Shown here: one piece after another, positions 24,738-33,785 of the stretch
Position numbering within the stretch: the stretch's first letter is position 1
How the letters are laid out: each line of letters opens with the position of its first letter
NCBI GenBank assembly: GCA_018240015.1
Contig: JAFEGJ010000001.1
Coordinates: 426,250-490,249 of the forward strand
Reading direction: 5' to 3'
From: Verrucomicrobiota bacterium
GTDB lineage: Bacteria > Chlamydiota > Chlamydiia > Chlamydiales > Rhabdochlamydiaceae
DNA length: 64,000 nt
Notes under the pieces: generated by a model
Database searches by the model: none
What the model saw: only the letters and a program-made list of their open reading frames with translations
Told to the model about the DNA's origin: nothing
Translations under genes and position numbers: made by a program

Positions 24738-26030
24738 CGATCTTAGTTTCTCTAGGAAATAGAGTGGGCAATTGAGAATCTTTCCGTCTTTTTTCAAGTT
24801 CATGGGAGAAGTGCGAATGAGCAGAGATGGGTTAAATTTTTCATCGTAAACACGCAAGCTTTGTTTTTTTGATGAGTCTCCCGATTTAACTTCGAGAGGA
24901 TAAATTTGGTCATCATGTTCTATCACAAAGTCGAGCTCAGCACGTCCTTCGCTGGCCCAATAATAAGGTTCGAATTCGCTATGTTTGAGTTCTTGGGCTA
25001 CATAATTTTCTGCGAAGGAACCTTTAAATTCTTGGAATAACTCATTTCCATAGAGAAGTGTTTTGGCGGATAGGTTAGACATAGCGCCAAGTAAACCCAC
25101 ATCGACTAAATAAATTTTAAATGCGCTCAGACTAGCATAAGCGGAAAGAGGCAGTTTAGGAACACTGATCTGCGGTATTTTATAAATTAAGCCAGCTTCT
25201 ATAAGCCATTGTAAAGCTGTTTCAAATTCTCTAGCGCGAGCGCCTTCACGAATGGCTGAGTAAATGAATTTTTTATTCTCTTTAGCGAGCTGATTTGGAA
25301 TAGATCCCCAAAGTTGATTTATTTTCATGATATGTTCTTTAGGGGCATGTTTTGCTATGTCTAAATTGTAGGTGTTGATGATATTTTTTTGAATGACTCG
25401 AATCTTTGTTATGTCCTGTGAATCTATGTATTCAGCCATAGCCTCAGGCATTCCACCAATAAATAAATATTCTTTTAAAAGGTTAATTAGTTTCTCATGG
25501 ATAATGGAGGGAAGTTGTTCTATCGACTTTATTTCTGCAATGAAATCGATGAGGTGTATTAAATTTAACGCTTCTAAAAATTCGAAAAAGCTCAATGGAT
25601 AAAGCGTCAAAAACTCGACTTTGCCAACGGGGAAGCCTTCGACGTGGAGCATTTTGACGCCCAACAGGGAGCCCGCCGCGATAATATGCTGCTCGGGAGC
25701 GTCTTCGCAAAAATATTTCAGACTGTTTAAAGCTCGCGGGCATTCTTGTACTTCGTCAAAAATAATCAAGGTCTCGCCAGCATTAATTTCCATTTCCAAT
25801 TCAACGGATAACCCTTTTAATAGAACCTTAGGGTCTAGACGGTCATCAAAAAGGGGGCGCAGCCCTGGTGTGTTTTCAAAATTTAGATAGGCAACATTTT
25901 TATACTGCTGTTTACCGAACTCTTTAAGAATAAATGTCTTGCCAACTTGCCTCGCTCCCATCAATAGTAGAGGCTTCTTTTTGGGGTTATCTTTCCATGC
26001 GCAAAGGCGTGTCATGATTTGACGTTTCAT
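24729..26030 (-). CDS. AAA ATPase with DUF4143 C-terminal domain
   Basis: This 433-residue protein belongs to the widespread AAA_14/DUF4143 family of stand-alone ATPases. The Walker A motif is LLLMGARQVGKTFIL (about 21-35), Walker B is ETLIIFDEVQECPRALNSLKYFCE, then AAGSLLGVKM (sensor region). The C-terminal part has YLVDVGLLGAM, GSFAENYVAQEL and a nuclease-like E.DFVIE....YPLEVKSG pattern. Its biological role is not known; such genes are often multi-copy and horizontally spread. It sits alone between the rodA operon and rpsJ, with a three-unit palindromic array in its upstream region that probably controls it. Confidence 0.9.
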   Translation of the reverse strand: MKRQIMTRLCAWKDNPKKKPLLLMGARQVGKTFILKEFGKQQYKNVAYLNFENTPGLRPLFDDRLDPKVLLKGLSVELEMEINAGETLIIFDEVQECPRALNSLKYFCEDAPEQHIIAAGSLLGVKMLHVEGFPVGKVEFLTLYPLSFFEFLEALNLIHLIDFIAEIKSIEQLPSIIHEKLINLLKEYLFIGGMPEAMAEYIDSQDITKIRVIQKNIINTYNLDIAKHAPKEHIMKINQLWGSIPNQLAKENKKFIYSAIREGARAREFETALQWLIEAGLIYKIPQISVPKLPLSAYASLSAFKIYLVDVGLLGAMSNLSAKTLLYGNELFQEFKGSFAENYVAQELKHSEFEPYYWASEGRAELDFVIEHDDQIYPLEVKSGDSSKKQSLRVYDEKFNPSLLIRTSPMNLKKDGKILNCPLYFLEKLRSLL

Positions 26031-26048
26031 GACTTCATTTTAAGGGGT

Positions 26049-26142
26049 TTTGCATTTATTGGTACGAAAAAGTGTGATTTGTGCCATTTTTAGGCGCCGA
26101 AAAATGGCACGATTGCCACTTTTCGGTACCAAAAAGTGGCAA
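26049..26142. promoter_or_regulatory. three phased palindromic sites upstream of the ATPase gene
   Basis: Two 30-bp near-perfect palindromes lie at 26081-26110 (centre GGC/GCC) and 26113-26142 (centre GGT/ACC). Each pairs 14 of 15 positions, and in both the one mismatch falls at the same relative position. A weaker third copy is centred between 26063 and 26064 (GGTAC, right arm GAAAAAGTG). The three centres are exactly 32 bp apart, about three helical turns. The outer arm of the best copy reads TTGCCACTTTT. This looks like a cooperative operator array for the ATPase gene, though foldback in RNA is possible. Confidence 0.75.
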
Positions 26143-26153
26143 GTCATTGATTA

Positions 26154-26474
26154 TTAAGCTGCGCGGATCTTGATATCGACGCCGGCCGCGACGGGAAGGA
26201 CTTTGAGTTTGTCGATCGTGTCGGGTGTGGGGTTCAAGATATCGAGGAGACGGATGTGGGTACGGATCTCGAACTGCTCGCGCGATTTGCGGTCGACGTG
26301 CGGTGAACGGAGCACCGTGTAGACTTCGCGTTTCGTGGGCAGTGGGATCGGCCCCGCAATGCGGGCTCCGGTGCGCTTGGCGGTCTCGACGATATCCACA
26401 GTGGCTCTGTCGAGAACGCGTTGGTCGTATCCTTTGAGACGGATACGTATTTTTTGACGACCTTGTTTTGCCAT
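26154..26474 (-). CDS. rpsJ: 30S ribosomal protein S10
   Basis: S10 is a small-subunit head protein. The 106-residue sequence is typical: [73 protein letters not shown]. It follows fusA by seven bases as the last gene of the str operon. This placement (rpsL-rpsG-fusA-rpsJ, no tuf between) is the chlamydial arrangement; in most bacteria rpsJ opens the S10 operon. Confidence 0.98.
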   Translation of the reverse strand: MAKQGRQKIRIRLKGYDQRVLDRATVDIVETAKRTGARIAGPIPLPTKREVYTVLRSPHVDRKSREQFEIRTHIRLLDILNPTPDTIDKLKVLPVAAGVDIKIRAA

Positions 26475-26481
26475 GTTTACC

Positions 26482-28578
26482 TTATTTCTTTGTAATTTCT
26501 TCTTGTATTTTTGCTGGTACTCGCTCGAAGTGGCTGGGCTCCATCACATAGGTAGCGCGGCCCGAGGAGATCGAGCGGAGTTGTGTCGAGTATCCGAACA
26601 TCTCGCTAAGCGGTACTTCGGATTCGACTTCGACGACTCCACCTTTTTGTGGTGTCTGGTTCATGATGCGTCCGCGGCGGCGGTTAATATCGCCGATCAC
26701 GTCGCCCATCGCTGTTTCAGGCGTAGTGACGACCACTTTCATGATCGGTTCGAGTAAGATCGGCTGGCACTTGCGCGCTGCGTCTTTTATCGCCATCGAA
26801 CCGCAGATTTTAAAGGCCATCTCGCTCGAGTCAACTTCGTGGTAAGAACCGTACGTAATGCGGACTTGAACGTCGACGAGCGGATATCCTGCGAGAACGC
26901 CTGTGTTGAGGCCTTCTTCGACCCCTTTGATGACAGCAGGGACGTATTCTTTGGGAATCGATCCTCCAACGATCTTGCTGACAACTTCGTTGCCTTTGCC
27001 TTTTTCGTTGGGCTCGATTTCGAGGCAGACGTGCGCGTATTGACCGCGACCGCCCGATTGCTTGACGTATTTGGTTTCGACTTCGCCAGGAATTGAGATG
27101 GTCTCTTTGTAGGCCACTTCAGGTTTACCGACGTTAGCTTCCACAGAAAACTCTCTAAACATCCTGTCACGGATGATCTCGAGGTGGAGCTCTCCCATCC
27201 CTGCGATGATCGTTTGGCCCGTCTCTTCGTTTGTGGAGACGCGGAACGTAGGATCTTCTTCAGAGAGTGCACTGAGCGCCATGGCGAGTTTTTCACGATC
27301 GCCTTTGGATTTTGGCTCGATGGCCATAGAAATAACGGGCTCAGGGAATTCCATTTTCTCGAGGAGAAGCTCGCTGTCTTCAGCGCAGAGAGTGTCTCCC
27401 GTGGAGGTGTATTTCAGGCCGATGCAAGCAGCGATATCGCCGGTGAAAAATTCATCGCGATCTTTTCGCTGGTTAGCGTGCATCTCAAGTAGGCGAGAAA
27501 CGCGCTCGCGTTTGTCTTTTGTCGTATTGACGAGGTTGGTTCCTTTCGAGAGCGTGCCTGCGTAAATACGCACGAACGTGAGACGGCCGACATACGGATC
27601 GGACATGATTTTAAAAGCCAGTGCTGCGAGAGGGCTATCATCTTTCGGCTCGAGCTCGAGAGGCTCGTTGGTCTTCATGTTGATGCCTTTGATGGTGCCG
27701 CGATCGAGCGGGGAGGGCATCCAGGCGACGACAGCGTCGAGGAGTGGTTGGATCCCTTTATTTTTGAAAGCAGTTCCGCAGAGAACGGGATTGATCTTAT
27801 TGGTGACGACACCTTTGCGGATGACGGCGTGGATTTCAGCTTCGGAGAGGGTTTCGGGATTTTCGAGAACCTTCATCATGAACTGTTCATCGCTTTCATC
27901 GATAGTCGCCAACTCTTCGAGGAGTTGCTGACGCATCTCTTTGCATTTGTCGAGCAGATCCGCCGGAATCTCGGTGGTTTCGTATTTAGCGCCCATGGTC
28001 TCATCGAGGAAGAGGTAAGCCTTCATGGTGATGAGATCGACCATACCCTTGAATGCTCCTTCGGATCCGATGGGGCACTGGACGGGGATAGCATTCGCGC
28101 CGAGTTTATCTTTCATGGACTGGACAGCCATGAAGAAGTCGGCTCCGGTGCGATCCATCTTATTGATAAACGCGAGGCGTGGAACGCCGTAGCGTGTCGC
28201 TTGGCGCCAGACGGTTTCAGATTGCGGTTGCACTCCGGCAACGGCATCGAAGACAGCGACAGCTCCATCGAGAACGCGCAGAGACCTTTCCACTTCAATC
28301 GTGAAGTCGACGTGGCCGGGCGTGTCGATGATGTTAATTTTGGAGCCTTTCCAGTAAACAGTCGTCGAAGCGGACGTGATCGTAATCCCGCGCTCGCGCT
28401 CTTGTTCCATGAAGTCCATCGTCGCAGCACCTTCGTGCACTTCTCCGACTCGGTGAACGCGTCCCGAATAAAAAAGAATACGTTCGGTCGTCGTCGTTTT
28501 GCCCGCATCGATGTGGGCCATGATGCCAATATTGCGGACGTCTTGGAGTTTATCTGTTTCTGGTCGCTTATTCGTCAT
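26482..28578 (-). CDS. fusA: elongation factor G
   Basis: EF-G drives translocation on the ribosome with GTP hydrolysis. The 698-residue protein has the G1 motif [15 protein letters not shown], the switch [11 protein letters not shown], the NKMD motif and all five domains, including domain IV ([10 protein letters not shown]) and the C-terminal [16 protein letters not shown]. It lies four bases after rpsG and seven before rpsJ. Codon use is GC-biased compared with neighbours, as is common for highly expressed genes. Confidence 0.98.
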   Translation of the reverse strand: MTNKRPETDKLQDVRNIGIMAHIDAGKTTTTERILFYSGRVHRVGEVHEGAATMDFMEQERERGITITSASTTVYWKGSKINIIDTPGHVDFTIEVERSLRVLDGAVAVFDAVAGVQPQSETVWRQATRYGVPRLAFINKMDRTGADFFMAVQSMKDKLGANAIPVQCPIGSEGAFKGMVDLITMKAYLFLDETMGAKYETTEIPADLLDKCKEMRQQLLEELATIDESDEQFMMKVLENPETLSEAEIHAVIRKGVVTNKINPVLCGTAFKNKGIQPLLDAVVAWMPSPLDRGTIKGINMKTNEPLELEPKDDSPLAALAFKIMSDPYVGRLTFVRIYAGTLSKGTNLVNTTKDKRERVSRLLEMHANQRKDRDEFFTGDIAACIGLKYTSTGDTLCAEDSELLLEKMEFPEPVISMAIEPKSKGDREKLAMALSALSEEDPTFRVSTNEETGQTIIAGMGELHLEIIRDRMFREFSVEANVGKPEVAYKETISIPGEVETKYVKQSGGRGQYAHVCLEIEPNEKGKGNEVVSKIVGGSIPKEYVPAVIKGVEEGLNTGVLAGYPLVDVQVRITYGSYHEVDSSEMAFKICGSMAIKDAARKCQPILLEPIMKVVVTTPETAMGDVIGDINRRRGRIMNQTPQKGGVVEVESEVPLSEMFGYSTQLRSISSGRATYVMEPSHFERVPAKIQEEITKK

Positions 28579-28581
28579 AGT

Positions 28582-29055
28582 TTACCATTTAAAGTGAGCA
28601 AAGGCTTTATTGGCCTCGGCCATTTTGTGCATGTCGTCTTTTTTCTTAATTGTCGCGCCTTGATTGTTAAAGCAATCGGCGAGTTCTTGAGAGAGTCCTT
28701 CTTCCATAGATCTACCCGCTTTTTCCTGGGCGTAGAGGATGATCCATTTCATCGCAATCGATGTGCGGCGATCTGGAGGAATTTCGACAGGAACTTGGTA
28801 CGTAGCGCCCCCGATACGACGAGATTTCACTTCGAGAGAAGGCTTAGCATTCTCGAGCGCTTGCTCAAAGGCAGCGACCGGATCTTCGGCTTTGATTTTC
28901 TCAGCAAATTTCGACAGCGCATTATAAACGATTCTGCGCGCGGTCGATTTCTTGCCATCGATCATCAACTTGTTGATGAATTTCGACAGCACATAGCTGT
29001 TAAAAATAGGATCTGGGGTCATTTCACGCTTTACAGCGCGACGTCTACGTGACAT
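28582..29055 (-). CDS. rpsG: 30S ribosomal protein S7
   Basis: S7 nucleates assembly of the 30S head and binds 16S rRNA. The 157-residue sequence begins MSRRRRAVKREMTPDPIFNS and contains KFINKLMIDGKKSTARRIVYNAL and RRIGGATYQVPVEI, all typical. In other bacteria S7 represses this operon; no such site was examined here. It is separated from rpsL by about 95 bases. Confidence 0.98.
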   Translation of the reverse strand: MSRRRRAVKREMTPDPIFNSYVLSKFINKLMIDGKKSTARRIVYNALSKFAEKIKAEDPVAAFEQALENAKPSLEVKSRRIGGATYQVPVEIPPDRRTSIAMKWIILYAQEKAGRSMEEGLSQELADCFNNQGATIKKKDDMHKMAEANKAFAHFKW

Positions 29056-29150
29056 ATAATATTCCTTATCTAATAGTTTTCTTCACTCGGTTCTAAAGAA
29101 CCAACTCGGATTTCTCCAAGCTCAGACAACCTTATAGAGGTTATCCAAAA

Positions 29151-29522
29151 TTACTTGGGCTGTTTGGCCCCGTACTTCGACCGGCTTTGTTTGCGATCTT
29201 TAACCGCAGCGCAGTCGAGTGCTCCTCGGACGATGTGGTAACGAACGCCCGGTAAGTCTTTTACCCGTCCACCTCGGACGAGAACGATGCTGTGTTCTTG
29301 CAGGTTGTGTCCTTCACCACCAATGTAGGCGATGACTTCTTGTCCATTGGAAAGGCGTACCCAAGCTACTTTACGCAGAGCTGAGTTCGGTTTTTTCGGC
29401 GTTTTGGTCTTCACCTGCAGACAGACGCCCCGCTTCTGAGCGCATTGCTCTAGCGCAGGGGATTTACGTCGACGAACTCTTACCTTACGGCCTTGGCGGA
29501 CAAGCTGATTTATCGTGGGCAT
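29151..29522 (-). CDS. rpsL: 30S ribosomal protein S12
   Basis: S12 lies at the decoding centre. The frame opens at 29537, but the family start [12 protein letters not shown] is the ATG at 29522, with GGAG five bases upstream, giving 123 residues. [20 protein letters not shown] and [17 protein letters not shown] are conserved. The lysines at the usual streptomycin-resistance sites (in PKKPNSA and [10 protein letters not shown]) are unchanged, so a sensitive-type S12 is expected. It is the first gene of the str operon. Confidence 0.98.
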   Translation of the reverse strand: MPTINQLVRQGRKVRVRRRKSPALEQCAQKRGVCLQVKTKTPKKPNSALRKVAWVRLSNGQEVIAYIGGEGHNLQEHSIVLVRGGRVKDLPGVRYHIVRGALDCAAVKDRKQSRSKYGAKQPK

Positions 29523-29961
29523 TATTTCTCCTAACAAAGGTGCCAGTATAGAGTTAGGCGTATTTATTGTAAATGAATCCGTGCCTGCTTTTTCTCTTTG
29601 AACAATCTGCCACGCAGCAATCCTATACCTTAGCAGGGCTTGTCATTATCCATATTTTTAAGCGAGTTGTAGAGAGAGGATGGGATATGCAGGATTGGAT
29701 AGCTCAGGATGGGCAAGGTATTTTTGTAGTTGTAAGGATTTCCCCTGCATCCTTTTGATCTTGCAGGCGTAGTCGATCCTGCATTTTGCGGACCTTGAGC
29801 TGGCCTATTCCTTTATAATCTTCAGAGGATCTTGTTCAATTAATTCTAATCAATCTATGTGTTATTTTGCTTAAAATTAGCAGCTTATACCAGTTTCTTG
29901 CTCCCTGGATCAAATTTTTTTTAAATTGTTTTTATTGTAAATCTAAATTAAAATCTTTCCC
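29523..29961. other. intergenic region between rpsL and the first F-box gene
   Basis: About 440 bases hold no convincing gene; a 61-codon plus-strand frame (29573-29758) lacks a ribosome binding site and family features. The region must contain the str operon promoter (minus strand) and the promoter of the F-box gene (plus strand). The last 50 bases are very AT-rich and resemble the sequence before the second F-box gene (TTTTATTRTAAAT, then TAAAAT, then TTCCCATGCA), so both copies share their promoter region. Confidence 0.5.
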
Positions 29962-31035
29962 ATGCAAGCTATTAATTTGATAAAAGGTAATATTTCTTTT
30001 CCTTGGTCAATAGAGCTCACCCGTGTGAACAGCCGCAACATAGCAGTTGCTGGTATCTGTCTACTAGGAACCATGGTAGCCATTAAACTGATATGGGATT
30101 ATTTTAAAAAAGAGTCAGCATCCAGTTCCTTGAGCCCAACTCAAGTCTTGTCCACAGTTGTGACCCATCCATCGACCGTGAAAATCGACAGGTATAAATT
30201 TTTCTTTCCTCAGGCCCAGCTTCCTGCTGCCACTCTTGTTGAAAATATAACAATTGCTGGTGCATCGATCGCTCCTGACATATGGCGAAGGATTTGTGAG
30301 TTTCTCCCAAACCCAAAGGATATTTTACATTTAAGCCAGACTTGCAAAGCGCTTGTAGGTCTTCGAACGGACGCCCAAGTTTTACAGATAAAGTGGCAAA
30401 ATCATATTAACGATCTTGAAAAAATCGTCTTTGGAAAAGAAGCCTGGAACACCTATTTTGGAGATGTTGGAGAAGTAGATCCCATCCCGGAAGCTCTGGT
30501 GAAAGCCCTCGAAGAACCCTGTCCTTTTATCCAGGGAAAGAAAGTCAAAGAAACCCACATTGCCTGTTGGACCCCTACAAGTGTTAACGGCACGCCTCTT
30601 AACCTCAATACGCTTGGTAAGCTCGTCCAAAAGCCGCTCAAGGGTCACGCAAGTAAGTATGATTACTTCTGGTCTCAAGCTAAAACAGACCATGGGGATA
30701 AACCCATAGAGAAAGGCCACTGGATCCTTTTGACAAAAACCGTCCTCGAAGGAAGCCGAAATAAAACCTACAACGAGCAAAAACAGCTTGTGGAAAGCTA
30801 TCTAGGTTACGAAGTACCGACCGTGCTATCCACAGCCATAGCCCTCTTTATGCACCACGCAAGAACAGGAGAGAGGCTGTATAATGATAACCCTTTGACT
30901 TTCACCCGGTGCCAAGAGAGAAGCAATGGATGGTCCTTGGCTATTGGGTGCTTCGCGGCCGGCGGCCTCAACGTCGCCCGCAGCTACCTCGACGACCGCG
31001 ACTGCATTGGCGTTGGGGGCCTGCGGAAGTTCTAG
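29962..31035 (+). CDS. F-box protein 1 with a DGR variable C-terminus
   Basis: The 357-residue protein has one transmembrane-like segment at 27-46 (IAVAGICLLGTMVAIKLIW), an F-box at about 103-138 (IAPDIWRRICEFL, then DILHLSQTCKALVGL), and a C-terminal domain ending NGWSLAIGCFAAGGL..., IGVGGLRKF. F-box domains recruit Skp1 in eukaryotic SCF ubiquitin ligases, so this is a likely host-directed effector, possibly membrane-anchored. The last third is encoded by a variable repeat (30940-31028) homologous to the template repeat at 33816-33898. The start has no Shine-Dalgarno site, as in copy 2. Compared with copy 2 it carries 13 extra residues (about 62-74) and a variable repeat two codons longer. 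Confidence 0.85.
   Translation: MQAINLIKGNISFPWSIELTRVNSRNIAVAGICLLGTMVAIKLIWDYFKKESASSSLSPTQVLSTVVTHPSTVKIDRYKFFFPQAQLPAATLVENITIAGASIAPDIWRRICEFLPNPKDILHLSQTCKALVGLRTDAQVLQIKWQNHINDLEKIVFGKEAWNTYFGDVGEVDPIPEALVKALEEPCPFIQGKKVKETHIACWTPTSVNGTPLNLNTLGKLVQKPLKGHASKYDYFWSQAKTDHGDKPIEKGHWILLTKTVLEGSRNKTYNEQKQLVESYLGYEVPTVLSTAIALFMHHARTGERLYNDNPLTFTRCQERSNGWSLAIGCFAAGGLNVARSYLDDRDCIGVGGLRKF
30940..31028 (+). repeat. DGR variable repeat VR1
   Basis: This 89-bp stretch ends the first F-box gene. The flanks CTTCGCGGCCGGCGGCCTC and CATTGGCGTTGGGGGCCTGC are identical to the template. The core between them is 36 bases long against 30 in the template, so VR1 cannot be a simple copy of the template present here. 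Where it aligns, the template's AAC codons are replaced by GCC, CGC, AGC, CTC and TGC, in keeping with adenine mutagenesis from a template two codons longer. Confidence 0.8.
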
Positions 31036-31248
31036 GAACTTGGGCTTTGGACCATTGGTACTTGGAAGAAGGGCATTGGTCTCTTCTTGGTCTTTGGGAA
31101 GGCAGGCATTAGTACTGTAATTCTGAAGAGTTTACTAGTGCCCCAGCAGAGAAAAGTCAAAATATAGAGAAAGCTTCGTTCAAATACTTCTCGCTGTCAA
31201 ATAATTTATCTACTTTTTTATTATAAATTTAAGCTAAAATGCATTCCC

Positions 31249-32292
31249 ATGCAACCCGTTAATCTGATAAAAAGTCATACCTCTATTCCTTGGTCATCCA
31301 TGGCTACCCGTTTTAATGGCCGCAACATAGCAGTTGCCGGTATCTGTCTACTAGGAACCGTTATAGCTGTTAAACTGATATGGGATTATCTTAAAAAAGA
31401 GTCAGCATCCAGTTCCTTGAGTCCAGCTCAAATCGACAGATATAAATTTTTCTTTCCAATGTCTCTGCTTCCTGCTGCCACTCTTAATCAGGATATAACA
31501 ATTGCTGGTGCATCGATCGTACCCGACATATGGCGCAGGATTTGTGAGTTTCTCCCAACCCCAAAGGATATTTTACATTTAAGCCAGACTTGCAAAGCGC
31601 TTGTAGGTCTTAGAACCGACGCCCAAGTTTTACAGATAAAGTGGCAAAATCATACTAACGATCTTGAAAAAGTCGTCTTTGGAAAAGAAGCCTGGAACGC
31701 CCATTTTGGAGACGTCGGAGAAGTAGATCCCATTCCCGAAGCTCTGGTGAAAGCCCTCGAAGAACCCTGTCCTTTTATCAAGGGAAAGAAAGTCAAAGAA
31801 ACCCATATTGCCTGTTGGATCCCTACAAGTGTTAACGGCACGCCTCTTAACCTCAATACACTTGGTGAGCTCGTCCAAAAGCCGCTCCAGGGTAACACAA
31901 GTAAATATGAATACATCTGGCCTCAAGCTAAAACAGACCATGGGGATAAACCCATAGAGAAAGGCCACTGGATCCTTTTGACAAAAACCGTTCTCGAAGG
32001 AAGCCGAAATAAAACCTACGACCAGCAAAAACAGCTCGTTGAAAGCTACTCTGTTTACGAAGTACCGACCGTGCTATCCACAGCCATAGCCCTCTTTATG
32101 CACCACGCAAGAACTGGAGAGCGACTATATAATGACAATCCCTGGACTGTCACCCGGTGCCAAGAGAAAAGCGATGGATGGTCCTTGGTTGTTGGGGGCT
32201 TCGCGGCCGGCGGCCTCCACGTCCACGACACCTACGTCAACGAATTCATTGGCGTTGGGGGCCTGCGGAAGTTCCCGGCACTTGGGACTTGA
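31249..32292 (+). CDS. F-box protein 2 with a DGR variable C-terminus
   Basis: The 347-residue paralogue of the gene at 29962 has the same plan: membrane segment (about 27-46), F-box (IVPDIWRRICEFLPTPKDILHLSQTCKALVGL) at about 90-125, and a long C-terminal domain with ACWIPTSVNGTPLNLNTLG and GHWILLTKTVLEGSRNKTY. Its tail (WSLVVGGFAAGGLHVHDTYV, then NEFIGVGGLRKF) is encoded by VR2 and continues five residues past the repeat. The tail resembles the ends of C-type-lectin-like DGR targets in its G-rich W..L.VGGF...GL pattern, but the fold is inference. No ribosome binding site precedes the ATG. A strong hairpin follows the gene. Confidence 0.87.
   Translation: MQPVNLIKSHTSIPWSSMATRFNGRNIAVAGICLLGTVIAVKLIWDYLKKESASSSLSPAQIDRYKFFFPMSLLPAATLNQDITIAGASIVPDIWRRICEFLPTPKDILHLSQTCKALVGLRTDAQVLQIKWQNHTNDLEKVVFGKEAWNAHFGDVGEVDPIPEALVKALEEPCPFIKGKKVKETHIACWIPTSVNGTPLNLNTLGELVQKPLQGNTSKYEYIWPQAKTDHGDKPIEKGHWILLTKTVLEGSRNKTYDQQKQLVESYSVYEVPTVLSTAIALFMHHARTGERLYNDNPWTVTRCQEKSDGWSLVVGGFAAGGLHVHDTYVNEFIGVGGLRKFPALGT
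32188..32270 (+). repeat. DGR variable repeat VR2
   Basis: VR2 is 83 bp, the same length as the template repeat on the minus strand at 33816-33898. The first 30 and last 23 bases are identical. In the 30-base core eight positions differ: seven are template adenines changed to C, G or T, and one is C to A. Codon changes are AAC to CAC (twice), GAC, ACC and TTC, GAC to GTC and GAC to GAA. This is the mark of reverse-transcriptase-driven adenine mutagenesis. Confidence 0.93.
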
Positions 32293-32339
32293 ACCATTGG
32301 CTCTTGGAAAAAGGGCATTGGTCTCTTCTTGGTCTTTGG

Positions 32340-32363
32340 GAAGGCCGGCGTTAGCCGGCCTTC
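32340..32363 (+). terminator. perfect 10-bp hairpin downstream of VR2
   Basis: GAAGGCCGGC and its exact reverse complement are separated by the four-base loop GTTA and followed by a T-rich stretch (TTCTGATTTTAATC). It may be the terminator of the F-box 2 gene. Alternatively it is the target-recognition hairpin known from DGRs, which has a short GC-rich stem and four-base loop downstream of the variable repeat; here it is about 70 bases away. The corresponding position after VR1 has lost the pairing. Confidence 0.7.
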
Positions 32364-32374
32364 TGATTTTAATC

Positions 32375-33427
32375 TTAAATTACGCGCTCGCTACGGACCC
32401 AATAGGCATTTTTAAGAGCTTGCGAAAGGGTATGCTGGTTAGCGTGGGACAAGATGCCTAGATAAGACTGTAATCTTTGATCCATAAAGTTAGCATCGAT
32501 TTTCCCTTCGAGATATTGTTCGTATGTCTCTTTTAATCGCTTTTTTATGCGTCGTTTCGTTGTCGCACGCACCAAACGGTATTTCGAAAAAAGGACATAA
32601 CCGACAAAATCAATGCCTTGATTCAATTTTCGAAGAATGATTTTTTTGGGATGAAGCTCTAAGCGGAGCTTTTCTAGAAGGAATTTTTCAACGATAGGAA
32701 TAAGTGATTTCAGGTGATGCTCATTGGGAGACAGAAAAATAAAATCATCGCAGTAGCGCAGATAATATCTTTCGTGAAGAGTTTGCTTGATAAACATGTC
32801 CAACTCATGGAGATAAATATTGGCAAACAGTTGAGAGGTGACGTTACCCAGAGGAATTCCTACTGCAGAGTGCGAGCTGTTTTGGGTATTAAAGCTGTCG
32901 ATAATGGTGCCAACTAGGTGTAGAATTTTTTCGTCATGGAGATTTTTTTGGATGAGTTTTTTCAGAATCTGATGGTCGATATTATCGAAAAAGCGTCTGA
33001 TGTCCATTTTTAATGCGAAGCAAGGCTTTTTTCCATTGGCACTGACCTTTCGAATCATCCGATGCAAATGATCAATTCCAATATGTGTTCCTTTTTGTAA
33101 ACGACTAGAAAGCGAATGAAAAATAAATTTTCTATCAAACAGATCTGTCAAAATCGTGTAAATTGCTTGATGAACCAATTGATCTCTTACTGAGGCTCCA
33201 CTGATATGGCGCTCTTTAGGATCGAAAACGAAAAACTGATGGTAGGGACCGTGTTGATATTGGAGGGTCTGAAGATCAAGTTGAAGCTCGAAAATATTAT
33301 CCTCTAAATGTCGTTCAAATTGTTGAACATCTTTCCTTTTACCCTTTCCTCTTCTAAAATAATTCCAAGATTGAAAGAGATGATCTAGTGAAACCATCTG
33401 ATCAAAAAAGTTGTGGAAAATTTTCAT
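32375..33427 (-). CDS. DGR reverse transcriptase
   Basis: The 350-residue protein has the reverse-transcriptase catalytic core: FALKMDIRRFFDNI (Asp142), IPLGNVTSQLFANIYLHELD (191-210) and YYLRYCDDFIFL (YCDD at 225-228). The SQ pair at 198-199, where group II and retron enzymes have QG, is diagnostic of diversity-generating retroelements. RHISGASVRDQLVHQAIY and LQKGTHIGIDHLHRMI also fit. There is no maturase or integrase domain. Its role is to make mutated cDNA from template-repeat RNA with the Avd partner. Its ATG at 33427 overlaps the avd ATG on the other strand (CATG); Met11 (33397) is an alternative start. It converges on the F-box genes. Confidence 0.95.
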   Translation of the reverse strand: MKIFHNFFDQMVSLDHLFQSWNYFRRGKGKRKDVQQFERHLEDNIFELQLDLQTLQYQHGPYHQFFVFDPKERHISGASVRDQLVHQAIYTILTDLFDRKFIFHSLSSRLQKGTHIGIDHLHRMIRKVSANGKKPCFALKMDIRRFFDNIDHQILKKLIQKNLHDEKILHLVGTIIDSFNTQNSSHSAVGIPLGNVTSQLFANIYLHELDMFIKQTLHERYYLRYCDDFIFLSPNEHHLKSLIPIVEKFLLEKLRLELHPKKIILRKLNQGIDFVGYVLFSKYRLVRATTKRRIKKRLKETYEQYLEGKIDANFMDQRLQSYLGILSHANQHTLSQALKNAYWVRSERVI

Positions 33428-33785
33428 GACGCAGACACGTCCAGTTTTAGATATTCCGATTTTTCACAAAATTTACGATCTATACAAGCTGCTACATGCA
33501 TATCATCAACGTATCCCTAAAGCAGAGCGTTATACGCTTTGGCAAAAGTGTGAAAATACCACGCTGGCGCTTTTGGAGGCTCTCATTGAAACGAGTCATC
33601 GTAAAGGAGAGGAGCGGACAGCAGTGCTATATACTATCAGCCATCGACTCGATCTCTTGAAAGTGCTGATAAGGTTGGCGAAGGACACGAGAACTATCGA
33701 TAATCAGCAATATCTTGCGATCCAAAGCATGATCCACGAAATCGGGAAGATGATAGGCGGGTGGATTAAGTCCGTCCCCCACTGA
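33426..33785 (+). CDS. avd: DGR accessory variability determinant (Avd)-like protein
   Basis: The 119-residue helical protein matches the four-helix Avd family: IFHKIYDLYKLLHAYHQRIPKAERYTLWQKCENTTLALLEALIE, then RLDLLKVLIRLAKDTRTIDNQQYLAI and the closing EIGKMIGGWIK. Avd binds the reverse transcriptase and template RNA and is required for mutagenic homing in studied DGRs. The frame opens at a TTG (33411), but the ATG at 33426 is a better start. Unusually the gene is divergent from the reverse transcriptase and lies between it and the template repeat, antisense to any transcript that joins them. Its stop lies inside a hairpin. Confidence 0.85.
   Translation: MTQTRPVLDIPIFHKIYDLYKLLHAYHQRIPKAERYTLWQKCENTTLALLEALIETSHRKGEERTAVLYTISHRLDLLKVLIRLAKDTRTIDNQQYLAIQSMIHEIGKMIGGWIKSVPH

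Larger units (their letters stand above)
29962..32350 (+). repeat. tandem duplication of the F-box gene unit
   Basis: Two units of about 1.1-1.2 kb, starting at about 29920 and 31210, are highly similar over the promoter, nearly the whole coding region and about 80 bases of downstream sequence (GGGCATTGGTCTCTTCTTGG is in both). Most nucleotide differences are isolated substitutions; the exceptions are a 39-base deletion in copy 2 and strong divergence within the adenine-derived part of the variable repeat. The duplication gives the retroelement two targets next to each other. Confidence 0.9.

Noticed and set aside
27748-29052. 434-codon plus-strand frame opposite fusA and rpsG
   Set aside because: The opposite strand encodes unmistakable EF-G and S7; the long antisense frame is a by-product of codon bias.
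29573-29758. 61-codon plus-strand frame after rpsL
   Set aside because: No ribosome binding site and no family pattern, and it lies where the str operon promoter must be.
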